A stretch of DNA of 64,000 nucleotides. Origin: Symbiodinium natans (taxonomy: Eukaryota; Sar; Dinophyceae; Suessiales; Symbiodiniaceae). Of the stretch, positions 47,792 through 57,603 are shown piece after piece. Both the position numbers and the translations under genes were made by a program. Positions within the stretch are counted from its first letter, which is position 1. Each line of letters begins with the position of its first letter. The stretch lies in NCBI GenBank assembly GCA_905221605.1, contig CAJNDS010002405.1, positions 277,001 to 341,000 on the forward strand, given 5' to 3'. The notes under the pieces were generated by a model. The model made no database searches and was not told where the DNA came from. It saw nothing but the letters and a program-made list of their open reading frames with translations.

Positions 47792-48541
47792 ACCCTAAAC
47801 CTAAGGTCTATTCTGCCAAAATTCGTTGTGTTCTCATTAGAGGGCCTGAGGCTCCACTCTCGGCAAGGCTCCAGGGTGAGAAAGACTGTGGGTTTAAGGG
47901 TTTATGGTCTAGGGTTTAGGGTTGCAACTTCCATTCCCGGCCGACTGCCCAAGTCCGGATGGAAAAGGCTTTAGGGATGAAAAGAGGAACTTCCGGTGAG
48001 GGCGGAAGTCCGCGGTCATGGTTTGGCAGCTGCAGTCTTGGTCTGTGCCTTTGATCTGGGGAAGTCGAACTCTAAACCTTAATTAAACCCTAAGATTCAT
48101 TTAGGTTATAAGGAGGTGTATGCCTTTGAGCCATGCCCCAGGACCCAGGCCCCAGGTCCTGAGAGGTGTTCATTTCAAGGAACAAGGAGGTGGTTAGAAC
48201 TGCAGCATGCGGGTTTAGGGTCTAGGGTTTAGCGTTTAGGGTTTAGGGGGCTGTATCACGTACAGCGCCACGCCGTAAACACTTACACTTCTGCACAGGT
48301 GTTTTGATTCGGCTTCATCCCGACCATTCTAAGGTTGAAACATCGGTCCTCACAGTTTTAAGACAAATCTTCGTCTAGCTCGACAAAGGGTTAGACATCA
48401 ATCCGGCCCCTTCTTGTTCGATTGGAGTTCCCCGCTTCTTGCAAGGATGTCGTTTGTTCTCGTTGCGTAGGCCTCCACGCGTGAAAGCGCACCTGCTTCA
48501 TTGCGGGCCCTCTTCTCAAGCCAGTATCACAGCACGGCAGC

Positions 48542-48715
48542 ATGGGCATCAAGTCCTTTCTCGGGAAGACCGCAGCCACCGTGGCCGGTGCTGGTGTGGC
48601 TGTCGTCGCTGCGCCCGCCGTTGTCGCTTCACTCGGCTTTACAGCAACCGGCATCGCTGCCGGCTCTACTGCCGCCGCCATGATGTCAAGTGCTGCTGCT
48701 GCCAACGGGGGGAGC
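48542..48715 (+). CDS. ISG12/IFI6-like small hydrophobic protein, exon 1
   Basis: ATG 48542 starts MGIKSFLGKTAATVAGAGVA, followed by APAVVASLGFTATGIAAGST and MMSSAAAANGGS. The GFTxxGIAAGSxAAxMMSxxAxANGG phrase is the hallmark of the interferon-inducible ISG12/IFI6 family (Pfam Ifi-6-16), whose animal members are small membrane proteins of mitochondria or nuclear envelope; the role in protists is unknown. A GT at 48716 ends the exon after codon 58, phase 0. Joining to 48997 gives [19 protein letters not shown], which aligns without a gap to the family. If unspliced, the frame stops at TGA 48737-48739. The 5' flank has AG sites (CTTCTCAAG, ATCACAG) at which a spliced leader could be added. Confidence 0.75.
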
Positions 48716-48825
48716 GTGCCTGCGGTTGACTTGGATTGAAGTTTTAAAGCTCCATGGGCCCGAACTAGATCACCCGACCCGAAGTATGTAGCCTACAATC
48801 AAACCCTAGAGATTTGAACATATGT

Positions 48826-48962
48826 ACATATATAGATATATATATATATATATATTTACATGTATATATATACATATCTATCTATCTGTCTATCTATCTA
48901 TGTATTAATGTATATATATATATATATATAGATATACATATATATACATATATTTGTATACA
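48826..48962. repeat. (TATA)n/(TATC)n microsatellite inside the ISG12-like intron
   Basis: About 135 bp of TATA, CATA and TATC repeats fill the middle of the 281-nt intron. The long frame that crosses it is an artefact. Confidence 0.9.
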
Positions 48963-48996
48963 CACTAAGTATCTATGGGCCCCAAAATCAGCCCAG

Positions 48997-49191
48997 GTGC
49001 TGGCGGGAAGCGCGGTGGCAGTCTGCCAGAGCATCGGCGCTGCCGGGCTTGGCTCCGGTGCCACAGCAGCGGTGGCCGCAGCCGGTGCCATCGTGGGCGG
49101 AGGAACGGCGCAAGGCGTGGAGACGACCGTGCAAGTTGCAAGGACCATTCGGAGCAGGTTGCTTGCAAGGACCATGCGGAGCAGGTTGTGA
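48997..49191 (+). CDS. ISG12/IFI6-like small hydrophobic protein, exon 2
   Basis: Acceptor CAGCCCAG ends at 48996. The frame reads [20 protein letters not shown] then [20 protein letters not shown], continuing the Gly/Ala-rich second hydrophobic half of the family, and TGA at 49189-49191. Total product 122 residues (58 + 64), close to animal ISG12 proteins. The tail holds two direct copies of a roughly 26-bp unit, giving ARTIRSRL and ARTMRSRL, a basic extension not usual in the family. The next 500 bp appear to be 3' flank without coding signal. Confidence 0.75.
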   Translation: MLAGSAVAVCQSIGAAGLGSGATAAVAAAGAIVGGGTAQGVETTVQVARTIRSRLLARTMRSRL

Positions 49192-49726
49192 GGCCAGAGG
49201 CACCACCTCCTCAACCCGCTGATTTTGTATAGCTCTGGCTTCGAGGTGCTGCTCAGGTCAGAAAGGTTGGGCATCACGAGGGCACATTCCCATCACAAGT
49301 GCCTGCAGACATCTGCTCGTGCATACGGAGAAGCGCTACGAAAACAGCATCGTGCCGTGCATGCTTGACGCCAAAGGGGCACCAGCCCAACATCACCTTA
49401 ATCTAGGGGTGTCTAGGCCCAGCAGGGACAGGACTGGAACCTTATTGTTCGCAACTTTGCACTTCTTATAACTTGTTGCATGCGATGTAAATCCTGTATT
49501 CCGAATCAACGAGCTCGCTTGTGTATTTTTGATGACCAAGTACGCTTTTGAAGACGCCGCCTGCCGCATGTGACGCGTAGGCCGAGAATCTTCGAACCCA
49601 TTAAAACCGAGATTTGGGTTTTTCATCCGCCGGGACGTTCAAGCTTGCATCAAGTTTGGATTGGCGTTAATTGCGGAAATGTGTATATACACACATCCAT
49701 GGAACGTCCCGAAGATTGGTACGTTA

Positions 49727-49853
49727 TTGGAAAGGGTCCCCAAATGGGTATTTCCCAAAAAAGGGGTAATTTTGTTCCCCAAGTAGAATAGAATCCCCTT
49801 CAAGGGACCCCGCAACAGGGTACCCACATTTTCGGAAAACCCCCAAATTAGTG
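49727..49853. mobile_element. MITE family M, longest copy
   Basis: CCCCAAATGGGTATTTCCC, CAAGTAGAATAGAATCCCCT, AACAGGGTACCC and TTTTCGGAAAACCCCC. Partial relatives lie at 28205, 31331 and 62365. Confidence 0.55.
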
Positions 49854-50067
49854 CCACTCAAAAAGATGCTGGGGTTATGTGGAATTTGGCTGATGTAGAC
49901 AACTGTTGGCTGAGCATGAAGGCAACGAAGGTTGAGTGACCCATTGAGGTTCCAGGGTTTAGGCTTCAGGGGTTTGGTGTTTAAAGATTTGGTGTCTAGG
50001 GTTCAGTCACCCTAAACCCTAAACCCCAAACCCTAAACCCTAACCCTAAACCTTGAACACGTGGAAG

Positions 50068-50150
50068 CAAGCCTTAAGACCCCTGAAGCTGCCAGGCAGG
50101 AGCTGAGGATTTCATCCACATGTTGGAAGGTGGCGTGCACCCGTCCTTAA
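50068..50150 (+). CDS. Candidate terminal exon, 26 codons
   Basis: After CACGTGGAAG the frame reads SLKTPEAARQELRISSTCWK then VACTRP to TAA 50148-50150. The stop lies inside a perfect 17-bp palindrome. Confidence 0.45.
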
Positions 50151-50157
50151 AGGACGG
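50141..50157. other. Perfect 17-bp palindrome at a stop codon
   Basis: CCGTCCTTAAAGGACGG spans the TAA of the preceding exon candidate. Confidence 0.8.
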
Positions 50158-50344
50158 ATCCCGGCTTAGGGTTTAGGGTTTAGGGTTTAGGGTTTAGGGT
50201 ATCTGACCCTGAACCCTACCCCCTAGGCTTCCAAGCACTCTAATATTTTTGGTTGTCAGGCCCCAGGCCTTACTGGCTTCTTGCTTTGTACCCACTTTCT
50301 ACGTCCCTCGATCCTCCAAGGAAGCCTGGCTTAGGGGTTAGGGT

Positions 50345-50376
<32 letters not shown>

Positions 50377-50499
50377 GGTTTAGGGCGGTGGAGGCTTCCA
50401 GGTTGTGTTCAGCTGAGTCTGACTTCTGCGCAGCTCGGGACAGCTCAGCTAGCTATGTATGTCAACAAATACATAAATGAATCAATACAGATTTGTATG

Positions 50500-50507
50500 T
50501 ATATATG

Positions 50508-50538
<31 letters not shown>

Positions 50539-50665
50539 AGGTCTATATATATATATATGTACATATATATGTATATATGTATATATATATATACACATAT
50601 ACATAGATCTATATATCTATATATCTCTATATATATATGTATATATATATACATATATATATAGA
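50500..50665. repeat. (TA)n/(CATA)n microsatellite
   Basis: About 165 bp of TATATG/TATACA repeats. The frames on both strands (I/Y runs) are artefacts. Confidence 0.9.
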
Positions 50666-50711
50666 AAAAGATTCAAAACGGGGAACGAGAAAGCAAGCAC
50701 AACCCCTGCAG

Positions 50712-50786
50712 GAGGTGCGCCTCAACAACAACCTCGATGCTCGGACGGCAGCCCTGAACACCAAATCCTGTAAAAATGGTGCCTGA
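50712..50786 (+). CDS. Candidate terminal exon, 24 codons
   Basis: Acceptor ACAACCCCTGCAG, frame [20 protein letters not shown] then KNGA, TGA at 50784-50786. It lies 45 bp after a TA microsatellite, the same layout as ISG12 exon 2. Confidence 0.55.
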   Translation, partial: EVRLNNNLDARTAALNTKSCKNGA

Positions 50787-51590
50787 ATAATTAGATTAGG
50801 GTTTGGGGTTTAGGGTTTGGGTTTTGGGTTTTGGGTTTAGGGTTTAGGGTTTAGGGCTACTCTAGGGACCTGAATACTGAGATTAGGGTTCTGGGGGTGA
50901 TTATGGTATAATTACAAAGGGACCAAAAGGGTATATTAGTAGTTCTTCCGACCCCTTTACTAGGGTGAGTAGGGCGACGTTTCAGGCCTAAGTTTCGGCA
51001 TGGAAACCCTAAACTCCCAAAGAGTCATAGTGCCTGGCTAGGGCGGCAAAAATCTATAGGGTAACCCTAAACCGTAGACCCTTGTCCATGACTGCCGCGC
51101 TTCTGCAATTTGGCTGGGTTCGGGGATACGGAGTGATTTGTATGGTAGGCATTTGAGGTGGGATGGGCTGAGCTGAGCTGCCAGTAAGCCATTCTGTCTC
51201 ACGTCTTGCCACTCGAACCAGAGTCCTCGCCAGCGTTCCGCTAGCGTGAGAGTCGAAACCGTAAACCCTAAACCCTAAACCCTAAACCCTAAACCCCAAA
51301 AGCCTATAAACCCTAAACACAGCAAATGTTGAGCGTTTCAAACGTGAACACCCTAACTCCTTCTCCTGATTTCAGCTGCCTTTTCCAATTTGGCACAGGT
51401 ATATCCGGCCTGTCTCCTGTAGGTGTAAGTATTCTTTTTCTAGCACTTAAGAATGGAAGCGTGCCCTCTGACTAAGGCGCCAGGTCCTTTGTCGAAGGGC
51501 ATGTAGCTTTCTGACACGTCAAGTCTACCAGGTTCAGAGTATGATGTAACCCTAAACCCTAAACCCTAAACCATAAACCCTAAACCCTCC

Positions 51591-51617
51591 TACAACCCGA
51601 GAAACCCGGTGGCCAAG
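51591..51617 (+). CDS. Candidate exon before a 78-nt intron
   Basis: Frame YNPRNPVAK after a C-strand tract, donor GTAGGA at 51618, phase 0. Reading through, the frame continues SFRIRLASVALETHGSDFIL and stops at TAG 51693-51695, which the intron removes. Confidence 0.45.
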
Positions 51618-51695
51618 GTAGGATCATCATTCCGGATACGGCTCGCCAGCGTCGCGCTGGAGACACACGGAAGCGACTTCATTCTGCGAGTGTAG

Positions 51696-51815
51696 AAGCT
51701 GCATGAGTCGGAATCTCTTGAAGAGATCCCTGTGAGAAGCCGTAGATCATCGGATACGGGACCCTTCCTTCAAAGGAGCGAAACCGGGGCAGCAGAATTT
51801 GAGCTTCTAAGTGAG
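51696..51815 (+). CDS. Candidate internal exon, 40 codons
   Basis: Acceptor GCGAGTGTAG, frame KLHESESLEEIPVRSRRSSD then TGPFLQRSETGAAEFELLSE, donor GTGTTT at 51816, phase 0 at both ends (120 nt). Hydrophilic with RSRRSS, a possible phosphorylation-rich segment. Same frame as the exon at 51591. Confidence 0.55.
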
Positions 51816-51949
51816 GTGTTTAGGGTAGGGTTTTAGGAGTGAGGGTTTAGAGGCGTTAGTCAGAAGTTGGGTTCAGAAAGGTGAAAGCCCAAAGCCTTCA
51901 ACCCTGAACCCCTCAACCACTGCCTTTGTGTAGCATGCGAGGATCCGGG

Positions 51950-52039
51950 GACTTCGCAAGTGGGATTATAAGTAAGGTAACTATACTTATAGTTACTTAT
52001 AACCCCAATTAAGGTGCTTCTATCCCTAATTACTAAGGG
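51950..52039. mobile_element. MITE family F, copy 4
   Basis: GTGGGATTATAAGTAAGGTA, ACTATACTTATAGTTACTTA and CCAATTAAGGTGCTTC; TTACTAAGGGCCCTAAACCC joins its end to a telomeric tract. Confidence 0.7.
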
Positions 52040-52125
52040 CCCTAAACCCTAAACCCTAAACCCTAAACCCTAAACCCTAAACCCTTAACCCTAAACCCTA
52101 AACCCTAAACCCTAAACCCTAAACC
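52035..52125. repeat. CCCTAAA tract, about 12 copies
   Basis: C-strand units. From 52130 to 52380 there is an AT-rich stretch with a long + frame (KVSQRPGSSAKVTKLRAYKA ...) of uncertain value. Confidence 0.9.
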
Positions 52126-52415
52126 CCTGAACCTCCAAAGTAGGCGTGTCTCACCACTCTCAAGGTTTCACAGAGGCCAGGCTCGTCGGCAAAGGTGACG
52201 AAACTTCGAGCTTATAAAGCGAAAGATCATGAATATACATATGACATATGCATACATTATGTGTTATTGCAAAACTTTTATGCATATGTATTTGTTTATC
52301 ATGTTTACATGTCGCACACAAGATACGAGATATACTATGCCATATGAAGTAGTCATCGTATTTGGGATCTAGGGGCTTCCGGGAAAAGCTCGAAACATGC
52401 TGGCGCCGCCCTCAG

Positions 52416-52493
52416 TCCATGCATCAACAAAGGGCTTTGGGGGGGCAAGCCTTGTATTCTCCTCAGGCCGATCTCAAACGGTTGAGACCGGGG
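52416..52493 (+). CDS. Candidate internal exon, 26 codons
   Basis: Acceptor GGCGCCGCCCTCAG, frame SMHQQRALGGQALYSPQADL then KRLRPG, GTTTAG at 52494; 78 nt, phase 0. Confidence 0.5.
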
Positions 52494-52567
52494 GTTTAGG
52501 GTTTATGGTTTAGGGTTTAGGGTTTAGGGTTTAGGGTTAAACCTCGACCTCAAACCACAACGCTCAG

Positions 52568-52621
52568 CTGTGCCATAGCTCAGCTATTTGCAGCTGTGAC
52601 TTGAGCCACTTCAGTTCCTGA
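52568..52621 (+). CDS. Candidate terminal exon, 17 codons
   Basis: Acceptor CACAACGCTCAG, frame LCHSSAICSCDLSHFSS, TGA at 52619-52621. Short. Confidence 0.35.
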   Translation: MCHSSAICSCDLSHFSS

Positions 52622-52834
52622 AATGGCTTTAGGTTTGAGTGTTCGGGTTTCGGGGTTTTGAGGCTATGGACCTTTGACTATCATATGGCCATTACGGTGT
52701 CGTTAGTGTTGTAGGGGGCGGGGCTTAGGGTTTAGGGTTTAAGGTTTAGGGTTTGGTTTTGGGTTTTGGGTTTTGGGTTTAGGGTTTAGGGCTTAGGGTC
52801 TAGGGTTTAGGGTTTAGGGTTTAGGGTGGTTTAG

Positions 52835-52905
52835 GAGGGACAGTTCAAGCAGCGGGCCCTGCGCGCCTTTGCCAGGCCAGTAGCCGCCGACTCCCCTCGA
52901 TGGTG
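52835..52905 (+). CDS. Candidate internal exon whose acceptor is a telomeric unit
   Basis: The AG of GGTTTAG (52833-52834) precedes the frame EGQFKQRALRAFARPVAADS then PRW, with donor GTGAGC at 52906. If the donor is ignored, TGA follows at once. Confidence 0.5.
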
Positions 52906-53035
52906 GTGAGCAAAACTCCATGGAGTCAGGGGTTTAGGGTTTAGGATTTCGGGTTTAGGGTTTCGGGTTTAGGGTTTCGGGTTTAGGGTTTAGGGTTTAG
53001 GGTTTGTAGCCTGGGCAGATTTTGTGAACCCCCAA

Positions 53036-53075
53036 GACTCTTACTTGAGGAATAGACCTTAGATCATATAGGACC
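53036..53075. mobile_element. MITE family G, partial copy 2
   Basis: TTACTTGAGGAATAGACCTT and AGATCATATAGG match one arm of the copy at 62498. Confidence 0.55.
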
Positions 53076-53241
53076 GTAGTGTAGGAGCTTTTGGTTAAAG
53101 GAGCCTTGTGTATGGCCTCTGCTTGGCCACCAAAATTCGTATGATTTATAACCGGAACCCCCAAAAGGAACCCTAAACCCTAAACGATAAACCCAAAACC
53201 CTAAACCCTAAACACTAAACTTTCTGTTCAGAGGATGCCAG

Positions 53242-53332
53242 GCCTCCCGCACAGTTCAGCTCAGAATTCTGCGCTTTCGCCGGATCGAGATGCTCGGAGA
53301 GAGCCACGACCCCTTTTCTCAAGGAATTTCCG
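53242..53332 (+). CDS. Candidate internal exon, 30 codons
   Basis: Acceptor AGAGGATGCCAG, frame ASRTVQLRILRFRRIEMLGE then SHDPFSQGIS, donor GTAGCT at 53333. C-strand repeats upstream. Amphipathic, basic; family unknown. Confidence 0.55.
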
Positions 53333-53589
53333 GTAGCTTCTGTAGGATTTCAAAATATGTGAGGTGGTATATTCCTTAAGAATTCTTTCATAGAGGGGCA
53401 TCGGGCTTTCTGGGTTCCTGACCCAAGCACTCTGCGAAAAAAATGCTCGTCTCTTCGGGGTGAAGGCGGTTTAGGGTTTAGGGTTTGGGGTTTGGGGTTT
53501 AGGGTCTAGGATGTCAGCGTTTTCGGCACCCACCACTGCTCCTCGCATGTGCTTCTAGTCACCGGTCCATTCGCAATTGTCCAAGTGCA

Positions 53590-53715
53590 GGTTTTGCAGA
53601 GGGTTTCGGGTTTAGGGATTTAGGGTTTTAGGGATTTAGGGATTTAGGGATTTAGGGTTTAGGGTTTAGGGTTTAGGGGTTAGGGTTTAGGGTTTAGGGT
53701 TTAGGGTTTAGGGTG
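53590..53715. repeat. TTTAGGG tract with GGGATTTA variants
   Basis: About 16 G-strand units, four as GATTTAGG. A possible 10-codon microexon (TGPFAIVQVQ, 53559-53590) ends at its start. Confidence 0.9.
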
Positions 53716-53725
53716 CGTTCTTTAG

Positions 53726-53820
53726 CCATGGTGCGGGTGTGGTTGGCCATGTGTGGTGGGCACTCCGCTCCAGCTGAGCAGCCCTTTCAACATGGCTGCA
53801 CGGATCCCAACGTAGACTGA
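53726..53820 (+). CDS. Candidate exon, 30 codons, with start and stop
   Basis: Acceptor GCGTTCTTTAG, ATG 53728, frame MVRVWLAMCGGHSAPAEQPF then QHGCTDPNVD, TGA 53818-53820. A trans-spliced small gene or a terminal exon. Confidence 0.5.
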
Positions 53821-53962
53821 ACGGGAGCCTTCATCCTCGGAACACTGACAGCCCTAAACCCTCAACCCTCAACCCTCAACCCTCAACCCTAAACCCTAGA
53901 CCCTAGACCCTAGACCCTAAACCCTAAACCCTAAACCCTAAACCCTCACCACCACCTTCCAG

Positions 53963-54100
53963 TGGGAGCCAGCTTGGAAGGTACTGAAGGAGGCTGGCGG
54001 CAACACCTGCTGTGGTGGGTACATAAGGAGGCTTGGCCGTGATGCTGGTGAAGCCGCCGTGGCCCGTGTCCAGCCGCAACAGCTTGCGCCCATTTGGTGA
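53963..54100 (+). CDS. Candidate exon, 45 codons
   Basis: Acceptor ACCACCTTCCAG ends at 53962, about 16 bp after a C-strand tract. The frame reads WEPAWKVLKEAGGNTCCGGY then IRRLGRDAGEAAVARVQPQQ and LAPIW to TGA. A donor GTGAGC overlaps the stop (54097). A minus-strand frame is open but lacks matching sites. Confidence 0.55.
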   Translation, partial: WEPAWKVLKEAGGNTCCGGYIRRLGRDAGEAAVARVQPQQLAPIW

Positions 54101-54450
54101 GCGAGGTCCTTAAGTTTTTTGCTACGGTGCAGCAGAGTTGGGTCGGAATAGACCTTGGCAACGCAGTTGGGCAGGAGGAAGATGTTGATGGTTTCTGCAC
54201 TTTTTTTTATCTGACAACTTGGAAGCCAATTCCCGCTTTCGAGATTTTGTTAGTTGGAGCCGCTTCGCGTTATCCAATGTGGTATACTTGCAGGTTCGCT
54301 CCTTACGGCCGGTCCGTGTGCTTCATGCTGGTGAGGGATGGTTCCGACTTTCTTTGTTTGGCTTCGAAAATTGTACTCGTGATCCTGCCAGGTGAATACT
54401 ATAAGCATATGCTAATGCTCATGTCCAAGTGGGTGGATCTGCCGCAATGA
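54094..54450 (+). CDS. Candidate 3' exon, about 118 codons
   Basis: An open frame without repeats reads VSEVLKFFATVQQSWVGIDL then GNAVGQEEDVDGFCTFFYLT, GAASRYPMWYTCRFAPYGRS and KHMLMLMSKWVDLPQ, to TGA 54448-54450. It probably begins at an acceptor near 54114 (CCTTAAG) or 54132 (GGTGCAG). It looks like a globular C-terminal domain with a Trp/Tyr-rich middle. I do not recognise the family. Its phase does not match the preceding exon directly, so an intermediate exon or a different donor is needed. Confidence 0.5.
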   Translation: MVSEVLKFFATVQQSWVGIDLGNAVGQEEDVDGFCTFFYLTTWKPIPAFEILLVGAASRYPMWYTCRFAPYGRSVCFMLVRDGSDFLCLASKIVLVILPGEYYKHMLMLMSKWVDLPQ

Positions 54451-54718
54451 CCGTATCTGTTGCAGCCGGGCGGACAGACCTGTCCTTGACCAGACAGAAG
54501 CAAGGCAGTAGCCAGACTTACAAACCTGCACACGAGCCCATCAGCTTGTCGAGCCTTTGTTGGCCCGTAGTTGGGTAACCCTGTGTTGCTGCTGTTGTGG
54601 CGTCCTGGACTTGCACTGATGCATGGGGTTCCCCTCGCGCCGATGCTCGCTCTTTGGAGATGGTGCGGCAGAAGCCCCAACTCCAAAACCCCCTAAACCC
54701 CAAACCGAATGCTGCAAG

Positions 54719-54853
54719 CACGCCCGCTTGCAGGTGCTGGGAGTCAAGAGGGCAAAGATATTCTCGGCTATGTACTCTTCTTTGAAGCTCTTTTTACTTA
54801 GGAAGTCTACTTTAGTAAACCCTAAGTATCATTCCCATAGCTCACCTTCCTAA
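54719..54853 (+). CDS. Candidate terminal exon, 44 codons
   Basis: After AATGCTGCAAG the frame reads HARLQVLGVKRAKIFSAMYS then SLKLFLLRKSTLVNPKYHSH and SSPS, TAA at 54851-54853. A stronger acceptor, CGCTTGCAG, at 54733 keeps the same frame. Confidence 0.5.
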   Translation, partial: HARLQVLGVKRAKIFSAMYSSLKLFLLRKSTLVNPKYHSHSSPS

Positions 54854-54978
54854 CCCTAAACCCTAGACCTTGAGCCCTACACCCTCAAACCTCAACCCCT
54901 ACTTACCCGGTCGAAATCACTTCAAACACCCTAAACGCGAAACCCTAAACCCTAAACCCCCCCCTCCACCGCAGCCAA

Positions 54979-55078
54979 CTCTACTTCGAGTGGGGAGAGA
55001 GGGAAGGGGCCCGCACACGGCCTGGCTCGGGGCCTGGGTTTGGATGCCTCAAAGCTACAAGGGTTACGGGAGTGTAGG
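54979..55078 (+). CDS. Candidate exon, frame ambiguous
   Basis: Acceptor CTCCACCGCAG after a C run. All three frames are open; the one with C/G-ending codons reads QLYFEWGEREGARTRPGSGP, another GERGKGPAHGLARGLGLDAS. It ends at GTTTGG. Confidence 0.35.
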
Positions 55079-55356
55079 GTTTGGGAGTTTCGGGTTTGGG
55101 GTTTAGGGTTTAGGGTTTACGAACACAAATGGTGACAGTGATTGCCGCTAGGGTCATAAGTCTGTTCTTCCTGGCGGACGATAGCAGGACTTTTCTAGTT
55201 TTCAACCTTTGGCTGCTCTGACGCGCTTGACCCTCCCTTTCGTGTTGGGACAAGGTTTGTGCTGAGTGTCAGGCACCTGTTGTCCTTACTATAGTTCCTG
55301 AACCAGGGTCGCGACACACCGCGACACCAGCATGCTGGTTGCTGGTTCTAAGGCGC

Positions 55357-55378
55357 AGCCTCGAGGCCCCGAGGCTGA
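55357..55378. other. GC-rich palindrome
   Basis: CAGCCTCG and CGAGGCTG pair across six bases (CAGCCTCGAGGC ... GAGGCTG). Neighbouring 55100-55500 shows no coding signal. Confidence 0.7.
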
Positions 55379-55523
55379 GGCTTTCCATATGACCCCGAAT
55401 CCAGACTCCGAGAGTCATTCCCCAACCCAAGAACCAAACCCAAGAAAATGCCTCCACCCCCAAACCCAAAGAAAAAACCAACGGTGCCAAAACTGATAAA
55501 TAAACCCTGAGCCCTACTTGGAG

Positions 55524-55636
55524 CTTCGGTTCACTTAGTAAGTAGGGATATAAGTACCTTATATGGAAGTTATGAGCAACTACAAGTATAGTTCCCTTAC
55601 TTATAACCCGACTTACTAAGTCCCCTGATCCTTTAA
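55524..55636. mobile_element. MITE family F, copy 5, complete
   Basis: ACTTAGTAAGTAGGGATATA at the left is mirrored by GACTTACTAAGTCCCCTG at the right; CAAGTATAGTTCCCTTACTT is the centre. Confidence 0.8.
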
Positions 55637-55792
55637 GAAAAACCCCAGGAAACAACAAAAAGCTAAAGCTAAACCCTAAACCCTAAACCCTAAACCCTAA
55701 ACCCTAAACCCTAAACTTAAACCCTGTATCCCTAGACCCTAAACCCTAAGCCCCAGGAAACAACAAAAAACTGATGCCAGAGGCCCCTCCCC

Positions 55793-55883
55793 ATGGCGGA
55801 GCTCCAGCTCCGGGGTGCCTCGCCCACTCGCGACCTTTGCGCGCCCAGAGTGCGGGATGGGTATGGGCCCCGGGGGGGCCCTG
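55793..55883 (+). CDS. Candidate first exon
   Basis: ATG 55793 opens MAELQLRGASPTRDLCAPRV then RDGYGPRGGPG to GTTTAG at 55884. It may instead start at the acceptor GAGCTCCAG. Confidence 0.4.
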
Positions 55884-55965
55884 GGGTTTAGGGTTTAGGG
55901 TTTAGGGTTTAGGGTTTAGGGTTTAGGGTTTAGGGTTTAGGGATACAGGTTTAGGTTTAGGGCTT
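55884..55965. repeat. TTTAGGG tract, 9-10 copies
   Basis: G-strand units downstream of the candidate first exon. Confidence 0.95.
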
Positions 55966-55994
55966 GGGAATCTAGAGCAATCTGTGATACCCCT

Positions 55995-56216
55995 TTGAAG
56001 CAAAGGTATACTTCAACTTTTCTTTCCGGCCCCTATTTCAGGAAGGTATGCCTCCCATTTCTTCATGAGGGAATACAGGGTCTGGTAATTGAGGAGGATG
56101 TGGGGAAGCGTTTCAGGGGGGTAGCGGGGTGTGCTGGGCAGATGGGGTTTAGCTTGCAGATGTCCGAAGATCTGAGCTCTCGACGGTTACCATCACACGT
56201 CCTCAATTACCGGTGA
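55995..56216 (+). CDS. Candidate exon, about 73 codons
   Basis: Frame KQRYTSTFLSGPYFRKVCLP then FLHEGIQGLVIEEDVGKRFR and MSEDLSSRRLPSHVLNYR, TGA at 56214-56216. No ATG at the start, so an acceptor such as TATTTCAG at 56041 may define it. Repeat-free; family unknown. Confidence 0.4.
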   Translation: MKQRYTSTFLSGPYFRKVCLPFLHEGIQGLVIEEDVGKRFRGVAGCAGQMGFSLQMSEDLSSRRLPSHVLNYR

Positions 56217-56605
56217 AGCATTGCTCCTTCCCTGAAGGGGGTGTGGGCTACACAAGTGAGCAGCGCCCTAAACCCTAAACCCCTATGCATATCTCAAAGA
56301 GCCATTTCTCTTCATGGCTTTGGTCGCCTGTTTTCCTGCTAAACAGTGCATTCGCTCATGCGTCGCCCGGGTAGAAAGGACCCTCCAAAACAAGAAATGC
56401 TCTGAAGGTTTCCTGTAGGGCCACTGTAAGGTTTAGGTGTACTAGGGTTTAGGGTTTTGGGGTTTAGGGGTTTAGGGGTATAGGGTTTAGGGTTTCGGGT
56501 TTAGGGTTTAGGGTGCCCCAAAACATCTTCAAAAACAGACCGCAAGGCCCCGAATCGACCTTCTAGGGTCATGCTCGAGAACTTCAAATAGAAGACCAGA
56601 ACTAA

Positions 56606-56636
56606 TGCCGCCCCCCCCCCCCCCCCCCCCCCCCCG
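56606..56636. repeat. Poly-C run, about 26 bases
   Basis: A homopolymer between a G-strand and a C-strand region; nothing else is visible from 56280 to 56690 except short telomeric units. Confidence 0.9.
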
Positions 56637-56761
56637 CCTCCCCAACAAAACTAATTACGGACTTTCCAGGTATATGCTACCTAAACCCTAAACCCTAAAC
56701 CCTAAACCCTAAACCCTAAACCCTACAGCTTGAGAGCCCCAGAAGCCGCCCAAGGTTCATG

Positions 56762-56962
56762 GAACCCTAAAGCCTGAACCCTAAACCCCAAACTCTTCGC
56801 CCCAAACCCTAAACCCCACACCCGACTCTCTCAACCCTAAACCCTAGACCCTAAACCCTAAACCCTAAACCCCAAACACCAAACCCTAAACCCTAAACCC
56901 TAACCTTAAACCCCAAACCCTAAACCCCAAACCCTAAACCCCAAACCCTAAACCCTAACCCA
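56762..56962. repeat. Degenerate CCCTAAA / CCCCAAA tract
   Basis: About 25 C-strand units with variants, ending with ACCCACAG, the next acceptor. Confidence 0.9.
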
Positions 56963-56965
56963 CAG

Positions 56966-57028
56966 GTTGATGGACGAGAAGGCTGTGAAGCGCGCGAACC
57001 GCCTTGCCGGCGTTGCTCAGGGGCACTG
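56966..57028 (+). CDS. Candidate internal exon, 20 codons
   Basis: Acceptor CTAACCCACAG directly follows the C-strand tract. Frame LMDEKAVKRANRLAGVAQGH, donor GTGAGG at 57029 (which otherwise reads as TGG TGA). Helical, basic. Confidence 0.5.
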
Positions 57029-57603
57029 GTGAGGCTTCGGTTTAGGGTCCCTTAAGAACTGTGGGTTTAGGGTTTAGGGTTTAGGGTGTGGGGTTTGGGG
57101 TTTAGGGATAGGGTTTAGGGTTCTGGGTTTAGGGTTTGGGATGAAGCTGACGAAGATCTGCGGTTCAGAGGGCTCAGGGTTAAGGGTTAGGGCTTGGGGT
57201 ACATGGGGGTGAACAAGATCCGAGCCGAAATCCTAAGCCCAAAAACCCCCTAAACCCTGGTTTATGCTGGGGCTTGGGCCTGAGAATGCAGCTCCCACGG
57301 CCTCAAATTCAACGTGTTTGAACGCCCTAAACCCTCAGTCTTAAACCCATGTAGGCCTGCGCTTTCTCACAATAGGGCATAGAAGCTGCCATTTGTCTCC
57401 TGCCAATATAGGGGCTATTTTAGGGCTTAGGGTTTGGGTTTGGGGATTAGGGTCTTGGGTTTAGGAAAAATATATGTGGACTAGATACGGTCTCCATGTA
57501 TGTATGTTGAGGTGCCGCAAACCCCCCCTCCCCCCACCCCACGGTAGGTAGGTTTGCCCCCCCCCCCCCCTCTGCCCCCTGGCACCGGCTTTGGAAGATT
57601 CAG

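Noticed and set aside
48814-49191. 125-codon frame across the ISG12-like intron
   Set aside because: Its first half translates the TATA/TATC microsatellite; only the part after 48996 matches the protein family.
50365-50773. Frames of about 99 codons on both strands
   Set aside because: They consist of Ile/Tyr runs from the (TA)n microsatellite.
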